Below are positions 1 to 6,238 of a stretch of DNA of 14,896 bases, piece after piece. Each line of letters begins with the position of its first letter. Position 1 is the first letter of the stretch. The stretch spans positions 1 to 14,896 of the forward strand of contig PMFY01000483.1 of assembly GCA_003157945.1 (NCBI GenBank), in the 5' to 3' direction. The stretch is from Acidimicrobiaceae bacterium. GTDB lineage: Bacteria; Actinomycetota; Acidimicrobiia; Acidimicrobiales; RAAP-2. A program made the translations under genes and the position numbers. The notes beneath the pieces were generated by a model. The model did no database searches. It was given only the letters and a program-made list of their open reading frames with translations, and was not told the DNA's origin.

Positions 1-885
1 ATCGGGGGTGGCGTCGCCCTCGTGTTGTGGTCGCCGAACCTGGTGTGGCAGCTCACGAACAACCTGCCGGGTCTGGCGATGGCGCGTTCGCTGCGCATCG
101 AGCACTCCGGATCGGGCGACTACGCGAGCTTCGTGCCCGCCCAGGTGATCCTCGTCGGACTCCTGGCGTTCCCGATCGTGGTCGTCGGCATTCGCCACCT
201 GATGCAGCGTCGGGAGCTCCACTTCGCACTGGTCACCATCGGGCTCGTCGTGGCGTACGTGTTCGTGGTGATTCCCGGTCGTCCGTACTACACAGCCGGG
301 ACACTTCCCCTCCTGTTCGCGGCCGGAGAATGCTGGGTCGAGCACCACCGATCGGCGCGGACCCGCCGGAGGCTCTGGCTCGCCGCGCCGATCGTCGGGG
401 CGGTGCTCACGGTGGCGTTCGTCCTGCCGGTGTTGCCGATGTCATCCTTCGCCCGGATGACGTTCTTGCACAAGACCAGCTACGACCTGGGCGAGACCGT
501 CGGCTGGCCGCAGTTCACGAGTCAGGTCGGTTCCGTCTTCGACGCACTCCCGGCCCAGGAGCGCCGGCAGACCTCCATCTTCACGGCCAACTACGGCGAG
601 GCGGGCGCGCTGACGGTCTACGGGCCCCGCGACGGCCTGCCCGAACCCCTCTCCGGCCACAACTCCTACTGGTCCTGGGGTCCGGGTGACGCATCAGATC
701 AGGTGGTCGTGGCCGTGGGCAGCGTGGGCCAGCTGCGGCCCCACTTCGCCGCGTGCCGGTTCGACGCCACGATCCACAGTCCCCACGATGTCGACAACGA
801 CGAGAACGGAACGGGGATCTGGACCTGCACCGGACCCCGGGGGACGTGGTCATCGTTCTGGGGCGACCTGCGCCACTACGGCTGA
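1..885 (+). CDS. GT39/ArnT-type membrane glycosyltransferase, C-terminal part (5' end outside window)
   Basis: The reading frame is open from base 1, so the gene begins upstream and only about 294 C-terminal residues are visible. Seen: at least three hydrophobic membrane segments in the first 150 residues, a SPNLVWQ stretch near the left edge, and a GRPYYTAG-LPLLFAAG segment. The last is typical of the dolichyl-phosphate-mannose mannosyltransferase-like (PMT_2, GT39) family, where a 'KPYYL..YP.L.AAGA' element lies in a late membrane helix. A soluble C-terminal part with NYGEAGAL, GHNSYW and a Cys pair (CRFD, WTCTG) follows, as in many actinobacterial members. Family members move a sugar from a polyprenyl-phosphate carrier to lipid or protein outside the membrane; the acceptor cannot be read here. 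The catalytic N-terminal loop with the DE motif lies outside the window. The next gene is convergent. Confidence 0.85.
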   Translation: MGGGVALVLWSPNLVWQLTNNLPGLAMARSLRIEHSGSGDYASFVPAQVILVGLLAFPIVVVGIRHLMQRRELHFALVTIGLVVAYVFVVIPGRPYYTAGTLPLLFAAGECWVEHHRSARTRRRLWLAAPIVGAVLTVAFVLPVLPMSSFARMTFLHKTSYDLGETVGWPQFTSQVGSVFDALPAQERRQTSIFTANYGEAGALTVYGPRDGLPEPLSGHNSYWSWGPGDASDQVVVAVGSVGQLRPHFAACRFDATIHSPHDVDNDENGTGIWTCTGPRGTWSSFWGDLRHYG

Positions 886-920
886 GCGTGGGCCCCGGGT
901 CCGGTCAGGGTGCACTCAGG

Positions 921-943
921 CGGGCCGGTCGAGCCACGGCCCG
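921..943. terminator. Candidate bidirectional hairpin between convergent genes
   Basis: A perfect 7-bp inverted repeat, CGGGCCG and CGGCCCG, flanks a 9-base loop. It lies between the stop of the glycosyltransferase (885) and the stop of the Rho_N-like gene (994) on the other strand. There is no T-run on either side, so it is not a classical intrinsic terminator. Position and symmetry are the only support, and such hairpins arise easily in GC-rich DNA. Confidence 0.3.
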
Positions 944-993
944 TGAGCCAGGGGCAGGCCGGGTCGCCGGTGCGGGACGTCACGGTGACCCAC

Positions 994-1335
994 TCAGCCG
1001 TCCACGGCTTCCGGGAGCTGTCGCTTGTCCATCTTCGAGCGTCCGCTGATGCTCCGCCGCCGGGCTTCGGCGTAGAGCTGGTCGCGGGTCCTGCCGCCGG
1101 CGCCGGAATGGGACCGGAGCCCACCCCGCCGGCTGGACGAGATGTCGCGGGTGGAGCTCGTCGAGGCCGACCGGGTTTCACCGGGCCGGGCCCGCTCCTT
1201 GTTGACCGTACGGGCGGCGTTGACCGTACGGGCGGCGACCTCCTCGGCCAGGCGTTCGGAGTCGCCCCAGCCCTCCCGCCCCTCCTGGATGTGCTCGAAC
1301 TGCCGCTCGCACTTCCTGCTCCATGCCCTGGGCAT
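994..1335 (-). CDS. Small Rho_N-like 'plasmid stabilization' family protein
   Basis: A basic protein of 113 residues. It begins MPRAWS.K.ERQFEHIQEG, continues with an acidic/AARTVNKERAR helix and ends with TRDQLYAEARRR..GRSKMDKRQL (residues 83-107). This order matches a widespread small family often labelled 'plasmid stabilization protein', whose C-terminus resembles the Rho_N/SAP-like helix-extended-loop-helix nucleic-acid-binding fold. The label is historical and no toxin partner is visible. The ATG at 1335 has a good Shine-Dalgarno (GGGAGG, 6 bases upstream). The N-terminal motif begins right at this Met, which fixes the start. Oddity: residues 34-45 are two copies of AARTVN, encoded by a perfect 18-bp tandem repeat; as I recall the family has one copy. 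It lies 126 bases downstream of the anti-sigma gene on the same strand and could be read from that operon or separately. Family assignment is from recalled sequence pattern; its role is unknown. Confidence 0.82.
   Translation of the reverse strand: MPRAWSRKCERQFEHIQEGREGWGDSERLAEEVAARTVNAARTVNKERARPGETRSASTSSTRDISSSRRGGLRSHSGAGGRTRDQLYAEARRRSISGRSKMDKRQLPEAVDG
1201..1236 (-). repeat. Perfect 18-bp tandem duplication inside the Rho_N-like gene
   Basis: Bases 1201-1218 and 1219-1236 are identical (gttgaccgtacgggcggc). On the minus strand each unit encodes AARTVN, so the duplication keeps the frame and adds six residues to the predicted helix just before KERAR. No base differs between the copies, which suggests a recent event. 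Confidence 0.97.
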
Positions 1336-1461
1336 CGTCTGCCTCCCGTATCGGTGTCCATCCCGCGGTGCCCACCGGCGGACCCGCCAAACCGACGTGT
1401 CCCGTGCGGTCGACAGCCACCCTGCGGTGACGCGTCGACGGGAGGCGCGAGGGGTCCCGAC

Positions 1462-1908
1462 CTAGTTCGTCGTGCCCCGGTCGCGGGGCGCGACGTCGCC
1501 GCTGTTCACCAGCTCCGCATCCGCACCGGAGGGATGCAGGGACAAGCGGAACCACACGGTCTTCCCGCGTCGCCCCCCACCCGGCGGTGGGGAGATCCCC
1601 CATTCGTCGGAGAGCTTGTCGACGATCCTCAGGCCACGCCCGTGTGGCTCGCTCGACGGCGGTGCCTGCAGGACGGGGGTGCCCTCCCCGCGATCGCTGA
1701 TCGAGACGAACATGCTGCCGTCGGACCGCTCCACTGAGACCGCGAAGCCGCCGGACGCGTGCACCAGCGCGTTGGTGGCCAACTCGGAGACCATCAGGGC
1801 GACCGAGTCCTGGATGTCCGCCGGGGCGTCCGCCATCATCCCGGTCACGAACGTCCGGGCCGCACCCACGGACGCGTCCACCGCGCTGAATTGCTCCGTC
1901 GTCGTCAT
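1462..1908 (-). CDS. RsbW/SpoIIAB-like anti-sigma factor, HATPase_c_2 kinase
   Basis: A 148-residue protein of the GHKL ATPase fold used by anti-sigma serine kinases. Seen: N-box SELATNALVHA (residues 41-51, E42 and N46), G1 box ISDRGEG (70-76, with the ATP-contacting Asp72) and G2 box HGRGLRIVDKLSDEWG (89-104), then GKTVWFRL. Such proteins bind a sigma factor, and when an unphosphorylated STAS partner is available they bind or phosphorylate that instead. The ATG overlaps the stop of the STAS gene by 4 bases (ATGA), so translation is probably coupled. The short C-terminal tail after the core (residues 126-148) is polar and not part of the fold. The strong G2 box argues for active ATP binding. 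The cognate sigma factor is not in this window. A stand-alone regulatory ATPase of the same fold with another partner is possible but less likely given the neighbours. Confidence 0.9.
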   Translation of the reverse strand: MTTTEQFSAVDASVGAARTFVTGMMADAPADIQDSVALMVSELATNALVHASGGFAVSVERSDGSMFVSISDRGEGTPVLQAPPSSEPHGRGLRIVDKLSDEWGISPPPGGGRRGKTVWFRLSLHPSGADAELVNSGDVAPRDRGTTN

Positions 1909-2225
1909 GGGGACAGGCCGAAGTGTTCGAGGAGACCGGTCGCCTCCAGGACCCGGTGGACGATCGGTGGCACGTTGACCAGTCGGACCGCGCCGACGTC
2001 GTTGGAGACCTGGACGAGCAGCGCGATCCCTGAGCTGTCCATGAATGTGAGCTCCCCGAGATCGAAGGTGACACGCGAGGACGCGCCGGTCAGGTAGTCG
2101 TGGATACCCGCTCTGGTCGTCTCCACACTGGCCAGATCGAGTTCGCCGGCGAGGTGGATGACCGGATGGGACGGGTCCTCGAGGGAGGCAGTCACCCGGA
2201 CGTCGGGACGATCGGCTACCGACAC
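1905..2225 (-). CDS. STAS-domain anti-sigma factor antagonist (SpoIIAA/RsbV-like)
   Basis: A 106-residue single STAS domain. Seen: HLAGELDLAS (residues 24-33), the phosphoacceptor loop LTFMDSSGIALL (59-70) and a C-terminal LLEHFGL. The first Ser after Asp (Ser64) aligns with Ser58 of SpoIIAA, the residue phosphorylated by the partner kinase, so reversible control appears intact. The start is GTG at 2225, preceded by GGGAG 7 bases upstream. The frame is open as far as 2354, but those upstream residues are Arg/Gly-rich and unlike a STAS N-terminus, so I reject the longer start. The gene lies 130 bases after the phosphatase and overlaps the kinase gene by 4 bases. In the known partner-switching scheme the dephosphorylated form sequesters the kinase and frees a sigma factor. 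Confidence 0.9.
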   Translation of the reverse strand: MSVADRPDVRVTASLEDPSHPVIHLAGELDLASVETTRAGIHDYLTGASSRVTFDLGELTFMDSSGIALLVQVSNDVGAVRLVNVPPIVHRVLEATGLLEHFGLSP

Positions 2226-2355
2226 GGTGGCGCTCCCACCCGTCGTCGGTCGGCCACTCGTCGCGCGTCCGGTGCGCCAGCTGCGTGCCTCATGAACACC
2301 ACGTCCGTGTCCTCCTTCCGCCGCCTCACCGTTCGCCCGGGGCCGCCATCCCAAA

Positions 2356-4101
2356 TTACCTGGCCGACCGCGGAATTTGCGAGCCTCCCGGAACTGCGGC
2401 CCCGGCCTCCCCGCTGGCCGTCGGCGCCGTCGGGCCCGTCCACCGGAACGCCAGGACGGCGACGTCGTCGGCGGCGCCGTCCGGCCCGAGCGTGGCGGTG
2501 AGCCCGGCGAGCAGCTCCTCGACGGTCGCCGAGTCGCCGTCGGCCGCCCGGACCAGGCGGTCCAGGCCCAGGTCGATGTACTCCCCGCGTCGCTCCACCA
2601 GCCCGTCGGTGAAGGCGACCAGGGCCGAGCCGCTCGCCAGCTGCACCGTGGTGGCGCGGTACGTGCAGGCCGTCACCCCCAGGGGCAGACCCACATCGGT
2701 CGCCACGAACTCGGTCGAGGTCCCGGTCACCAGGATCGGGCGCAGGTGGCCGGCATTGGCCAGGGTGATCTCCCCGGTTGCGCTGTCGCCCAGTCCGACC
2801 AGCACCGTCGCCAGGTGGCCGTCCCGGTTGACGTTCAGCTGACGGGAGCACATCGCCAGGACCTCGTCGGGCGGATGGCCCTCGGTCAGGTAGGCCCGGA
2901 TGGTGAACCGCAGTCGGGCCATGATGGCCGCCGCCTCCACGCCCTTGCCCGAGACGTCACCCACGGCGAAGGCGAAGTGGCCTTCGTCGATCTCGATGAG
3001 ACTGAACCAGTCGCCGCCGATCTCCAGTCCGTGGGTCCCGGCCAGGTAGGTGGTGGCGACCTCGAGGTTGGGGACGGGCGGATTGCGCTGCGGAAGGAGG
3101 GCCTGCTGCAGCGCGCCGGCGATCGAGCGCTGCTCGTCGTAGAGCCCGTCCAGCTGCCGGTAGAGGGTGGCGATGGTCTCCGCGTCCTGCTCGGCCTTCC
3201 GTCGACGCCCCACCAGGAGGTAGGTCACCACCGCCGTACCGGCGGTGACGAGCAGGCCGCCGACCAGGAACACCCAGGGGAGCGCGCCGCCCAGGGCCCC
3301 TCCCAGAGCGCCACGGGGCGCGGCGACCAGGGTGACGCTGGAGTCGCCGAAAGGGATCGAGACGCGTGCGATGTCACCGGAGAGGGGGAGCTGCGACAAC
3401 GGCAGGTCGGTGGTGGCCAGGGCCGACAGGTCGGTGGTGGGACCGAGGTAGGTGGCGAAGTCGAGGTCCGAGAAGGCGGAGGTGCTCTCCGCCGGCACGA
3501 CGCGGTCGGCCGGGATGGCCCGTTCGGCATAGATGGCGGCGGACGCCTTCGGATCGGCGATGGCGTAGCCGACGCGCTGCGCGCCGTTACGCGGTACGGG
3601 CGCCACGGCGAACGTCGTGCCGGTCAGCGACCTGTGGATGAGGTCGAGTGCCCCGGGCGAGCCCTGCGACAACAGCGGCTCGGCACCCGCGGTGGCGACG
3701 GGCCGCCAGGTGGATCCGTCGGACTCCCAGAGCACGGCCGAGACGAACGCACCGTGCGGTCCGACGTAGGAAGAGGCGAACCGCTCGAACTGGACCGTGC
3801 TGCCCCCGGTGGCGCCCTCGATCTGGAGGGCGGTCTCGAGGGGATTGCGGAGGCTCAGGATCGTCGAACTCAGGACGGCGGCGGCCTGACGGGTCTGGAC
3901 CTCCAGCAGGCGGTGCTCGTTGTGGCGGTTGAGGGTCCACGCCGTCCACGACACGGTGAGCGTGATGACGAGTCCGATGACGGCCACGATCACCGTGGCC
4001 CGGGCCGGGGCCATGCCGCCCGACCGGGGCACGTCGGTCACGACCGGTCCTCCGGGGTCCCCGGTGCCGGGCACCCCATTCGATACTGCGACTGCCGTCA
4101 C
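2356..4101 (-). CDS. Membrane-anchored SpoIIE/RsbU-type PP2C phosphatase with CHASE-like sensor region
   Basis: A 581-residue protein: a Gly/Pro-rich N-terminus, membrane segment 1 (about 34-56), an extracytoplasmic region (about 60-272), membrane segment 2 (about 276-298), a short coiled linker (300-335), then a SpoIIE PP2C domain (about 345-553). Metal-binding Asp motifs are all present: GGDWF (D364), VGDVSGKG (D382), FTDGLVERRG (D499) and the terminal DDVAVL (D545-D546). The external part, with a first stretch around ALQIEGATGG...FERFASSYVG...AVLWE, resembles CHASE sensor domains; this is inference. The enzyme should dephosphorylate the STAS protein encoded just downstream in response to an outside signal. 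The start chosen is GTG at 4101 with GGGGGTGAG just before it. ATG at 4014 (residue 30) is an alternative that still precedes the first membrane segment. The frame upstream of 4101 overlaps the divergent aminotransferase gene and is rejected. The C-terminal 27 residues are low complexity. Confidence 0.9.
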   Translation of the reverse strand: MTAVAVSNGVPGTGDPGGPVVTDVPRSGGMAPARATVIVAVIGLVITLTVSWTAWTLNRHNEHRLLEVQTRQAAAVLSSTILSLRNPLETALQIEGATGGSTVQFERFASSYVGPHGAFVSAVLWESDGSTWRPVATAGAEPLLSQGSPGALDLIHRSLTGTTFAVAPVPRNGAQRVGYAIADPKASAAIYAERAIPADRVVPAESTSAFSDLDFATYLGPTTDLSALATTDLPLSQLPLSGDIARVSIPFGDSSVTLVAAPRGALGGALGGALPWVFLVGGLLVTAGTAVVTYLLVGRRRKAEQDAETIATLYRQLDGLYDEQRSIAGALQQALLPQRNPPVPNLEVATTYLAGTHGLEIGGDWFSLIEIDEGHFAFAVGDVSGKGVEAAAIMARLRFTIRAYLTEGHPPDEVLAMCSRQLNVNRDGHLATVLVGLGDSATGEITLANAGHLRPILVTGTSTEFVATDVGLPLGVTACTYRATTVQLASGSALVAFTDGLVERRGEYIDLGLDRLVRAADGDSATVEELLAGLTATLGPDGAADDVAVLAFRWTGPTAPTASGEAGAAVPGGSQIPRSAR

Positions 4102-4385
4102 CTCACCCCCTGAATCGACGTGCTGTTGATGATGGCGGGACCGACTGCGGTAGGGCGACCATGGTGGCAGTCCGACCGGCCGCGAGCAACCGGTCCACCC
4201 GTCGACGGGGTGCGGCGCCGACGCCGGCGCGCCACATCGTCGGGGGAGGCCACGCCGACGGCCGGCTCCCGTCGGGGCACGCCGCGCACCGCCGCCCCAC
4301 CTGGTGCCGATCGTCCTCGACGACCGGGCGACCGGCCCCGGTCCGCCCGCCGTAACCCGGAATAGTCCCTGTTCAGCGGCTCGGA

Positions 4386-4391
4386 TAGTGT
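4386..4391 (+). promoter_or_regulatory. Candidate -10 element (TAGTGT) for the aminotransferase operon
   Basis: TAGTGT in the context CGGATAGTGTGCG fits the actinobacterial TAnnnT consensus. No convincing -35 lies 17-18 bases upstream (TAGTCC is there). If used, transcription would begin near 4398 and give a leader of about 115 bases. Weak support. Confidence 0.3.
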
Positions 4392-4438
4392 GCGCAGGGC
4401 AGGTACGGATGTTCCGGATCGCGTCGGTCGAACAGCCG

Positions 4439-4472
4439 GACGCCGGGACCCGGCGAGTCCCCGGGCGGCGTC
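4439..4472 (+). promoter_or_regulatory. Two mutually exclusive hairpins in the aminotransferase leader
   Basis: Long form: outer stem GACGCC (4439-4444) with GGCGTC (4467-4472), inner stem GGGAC (4445-4449) with GTCCC (4457-4461), a 7-base loop and a 5-base bulge on the 3' side. Short form: CGCCGG (4441-4446) with CCGGCG (4450-4455) around a GAC triloop. The two forms share bases and cannot coexist. They lie about 40 bases before the ATG at 4514. A regulatory role is inference; GC-rich sequence makes chance stems common. Confidence 0.3.
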
Positions 4473-4513
4473 GTTCGTCGGCCGTCCCGGGACGTGAGTG
4501 GAAGGGGAGCACC

Positions 4514-5854
4514 ATGACCGAGGCAGCGCACAAGCAGGCGGTGCTCGACCAGTTCGCCACCTTCCTGAACCCGCAGAAGGTACGGGTCATGAAGGCGGCG
4601 GGGCTCGACATCATCGAGGGCGAGCGATCGGGCCCCTGGGTGTGGGACATCGACGGCACCCGCTACCTCGACTGCTTCACCTCCGCCGGCTCCTTCAACG
4701 TCGGCCGTCGCCACCCGCGGGTGGTGGCGGCCGCCCACGCGGCGGTGGACCACCTCGACAACGGCAACTTCCTCCTGTGCTCGGAGCAGAAGGCGATGCT
4801 GGCCGCCAAGCTGGCCGAGGTCACACCGGGCGACCTGTCCTGCACCATGTTCGGGTCCGGTGGGGGCGAGGCCATCGACTTCGCCGTCAAGCTCGCCCGC
4901 GGGTCCACCGGCCGCCCGACCATCGTCTCCACGGTCAACGGCTACCACGGGCACACCGGGTTCGCACTGTCGGCCGCCGGCCGCCCGTCCTTCCGCCAGC
5001 CGTTCGAGCCACTCATGCCGGACTTCGTCCAGGTCCCCTTCGGCGACCTCGACGCCCTGACCGCCGTCCTCGACGAGCGGACGGCGGCGGTGCTCCTCGA
5101 GCCCATCCAGGGGGAGGGTGGCATCGTCGTGCCGCCCGACGGGTACCTGGCCGGCGTGCGCACCGCGTGCGACCGAGCCGGCGCCCTCCTGATCCTCGAC
5201 GAGATCCAGACCGGACTGGGACGGACCGGCCGCTGGTGGGCCTGCGAGCACGACGGGGTGGTCCCCGACGTGATGACCACGGCCAAGTCGCTCGGCGGCT
5301 CGCTGGTGCCCATCTCCGCCACGGTCTTCACCGAGGGCCTCCGGGAGTTCCTGATCCCCAACCCGTTCATCCACCTGTCGACCTTCGGTGGGTCGGACCT
5401 CGCCTGTGCGGTCGCGCTCGAGGTCCTGGCCGTGATCGAGGAGACCGGTCTGGTGGAGCACGCCGCGGCCATGGGCGAGCGGCTCTTCGCCGGACTCCGG
5501 TCCATCGCCGCCGCCCACCCCGAGGTGATCACCGAGGTCCGTGGTCGCGGGCTCATGGCCGGGATCCAGTACGTCGAGGACTCGCTCGGACCCCGCATGT
5601 CGTACCACCTGGCGCGGCACGGCGTCCTGGCCATCTACAGCGGCAACCAGCCGGCCGTCATGCGGCTCATGCCGACGCTGGTCATCGGCGAAGAGGAGGT
5701 GGACTTCCTGCTGGAGGCGCTCGACGGTGCCATCAACGACCTGGTGGCCGGCGGCGGCCCGGAGGAGTCGGCACCGGCCCGGCCGAGGCGTCGACCGGTG
5801 CGGGCCACCGGGTCGGCCACGGACGCCACGGTGCCCGCGGGCACGCAGGCCTGA
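4514..5854 (+). CDS. Class III (fold type I) PLP-dependent aminotransferase
   Basis: A 446-residue protein, the usual length for the acetylornithine/ornithine/putrescine/GABA aminotransferase family. Seen: WDIDGTRYLDCF (44-55), a phosphate-binding turn GSGGGEA (114-120), YHGHTG (144-149), the cofactor-ring Asp in LILDEIQTGLGRTG (Asp229), the Schiff-base Lys in TTAKSLGG (Lys258), STFGGSDL (289-296), and GRGLMAGIQ (344-352). It transfers an amino group from an omega-amine or amino acid to a 2-oxo acid; the substrate cannot be read from sequence. The turn is GSGGGEA rather than the common NSGAEA/NSGSEA. The ATG at 4514 has AAGGGGAGCACC before it and starts a soluble N-terminus; the frame is open upstream but that part is Arg/Pro-rich leader. 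Residues 413-446 form a low-complexity Ala/Pro/Arg tail. First gene of an operon with the SCP2-like gene 10 bases downstream. Confidence 0.92.
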   Translation: MTEAAHKQAVLDQFATFLNPQKVRVMKAAGLDIIEGERSGPWVWDIDGTRYLDCFTSAGSFNVGRRHPRVVAAAHAAVDHLDNGNFLLCSEQKAMLAAKLAEVTPGDLSCTMFGSGGGEAIDFAVKLARGSTGRPTIVSTVNGYHGHTGFALSAAGRPSFRQPFEPLMPDFVQVPFGDLDALTAVLDERTAAVLLEPIQGEGGIVVPPDGYLAGVRTACDRAGALLILDEIQTGLGRTGRWWACEHDGVVPDVMTTAKSLGGSLVPISATVFTEGLREFLIPNPFIHLSTFGGSDLACAVALEVLAVIEETGLVEHAAAMGERLFAGLRSIAAAHPEVITEVRGRGLMAGIQYVEDSLGPRMSYHLARHGVLAIYSGNQPAVMRLMPTLVIGEEEVDFLLEALDGAINDLVAGGGPEESAPARPRRRPVRATGSATDATVPAGTQA

Positions 5855-5864
5855 GGAGGGGACG

Positions 5865-6224
5865 ATGGCCGACTGGGACGAGCTCGCCGAGGCGCTCGCC
5901 GACTACACGATCAGCTGCAACGAGAACGAGCGGCTCCGCCGGATGCAGCGCGACTGGTCACGGGTCCTGCACTTCGTGTGCTCCGACAGCGGGGTGCTCT
6001 TCAGCATGGAGGTGGACCGCGGGGAGATCCTGGCCACGCCCGAAGGCCATGTCGGCACCCCCGACATCGTGGTCACGACCCACTCGGAAACGTTCTGCGA
6101 CATGTTCTGGGGCGACCTCAACCCGGTGCAGAAGTACCTGCGGGGGGAGATCACGGTGAAAGGGTCGCAGGAGGACGTGATGCGCCTCGACGCCATCAGC
6201 GCCGTCATCTGGCCCGACGCCTGA
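5865..6224 (+). CDS. Small SCP2-like (sterol carrier protein 2 fold) protein
   Basis: A 119-residue stand-alone SCP2-type domain. Seen: an N-terminal helix, a beta segment around VLFSMEVDRGEILATPE (44-60), then the diagnostic stretch DIVVTTHSETFCDMFWG (67-83), DLNPVQKYLRGEITVKG (84-100) and MRLDAI (106-111). In SCP2 proteins the corresponding 'l..l..g..dp..a...Gki.v.Gd' region lines a hydrophobic tunnel that binds lipids or acyl groups. No secretion signal, so cytoplasmic. The ATG follows the aminotransferase stop by 10 bases with GAGGAGGGG as ribosome site, so the two are co-transcribed. The stop (TGATG) overlaps the ATG of a four-codon reading frame that leads into the permease gene. Fold assignment is good; ligand and job are unknown. 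A role in presenting a hydrophobic substrate to the enzyme is only a hypothesis. Confidence 0.82.
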   Translation: MADWDELAEALADYTISCNENERLRRMQRDWSRVLHFVCSDSGVLFSMEVDRGEILATPEGHVGTPDIVVTTHSETFCDMFWGDLNPVQKYLRGEITVKGSQEDVMRLDAISAVIWPDA

Positions 6225-6238
6225 TGCCGGGCGCCTGA
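6224..6238 (+). other. Four-codon minicistron (M-P-G-A-stop) bridging two genes
   Basis: ATG CCG GGC GCC TGA starts inside the SCP2 stop (TGATG) and ends inside the permease start (TGATG). The two junctions are a 9-base direct repeat, CGCCTGATG, at 6218-6226 and 6232-6240. The permease ATG has no Shine-Dalgarno of its own, so stepwise termination-reinitiation could carry ribosomes from SCP2 to permease. The reading is certain; function is inference. Confidence 0.5.

Larger units (their letters stand above)
4102..4513. promoter_or_regulatory. Divergent control region between phosphatase and aminotransferase genes
   Basis: About 410 bases with no convincing gene: the open frames across it are Arg/Gly/Pro-rich, mutually overlapping and lack ribosome sites. 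It must hold the promoter of the leftward phosphatase gene and that of the rightward aminotransferase gene. On the plus strand there is one candidate -10 (4386-4391) and a hairpin-forming leader (4439-4472), listed separately. I looked for a GTTT/GGGTA-type stress-sigma promoter before the phosphatase gene and did not find a convincing one. Confidence 0.6.

Noticed and set aside
994..1335. Possible antitoxin or plasmid-partition function for the Rho_N-like protein
   Set aside because: The family name 'plasmid stabilization' suggests it, but no toxin gene, replication gene or partition site lies nearby and the region looks chromosomal.
910..1737. Open frame of 275 codons on the plus strand across the Rho_N-like and anti-sigma genes
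   Set aside because: It spans two real minus-strand genes with ribosome sites and known motifs, and its own product is Pro/Gly/Arg-rich without pattern.
2377..4113. Long open frame of 578 codons on the plus strand opposite the phosphatase gene
   Set aside because: Very rich in Arg, Gly, Asp and Gln with no fold or motif; it mirrors a well-supported SpoIIE-domain gene and is typical of GC-rich antisense frames.
4102..4513. Stress-sigma (GTTT...GGGTA) autoregulatory promoter before the phosphatase gene
   Set aside because: Expected for some Rsb operons, but I could not find the two boxes at a proper distance on the minus strand.
4373..5620. Open frame of 415 codons on the minus strand opposite the aminotransferase
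   Set aside because: No recognisable domain; the sense strand holds every catalytic motif of a class III aminotransferase.
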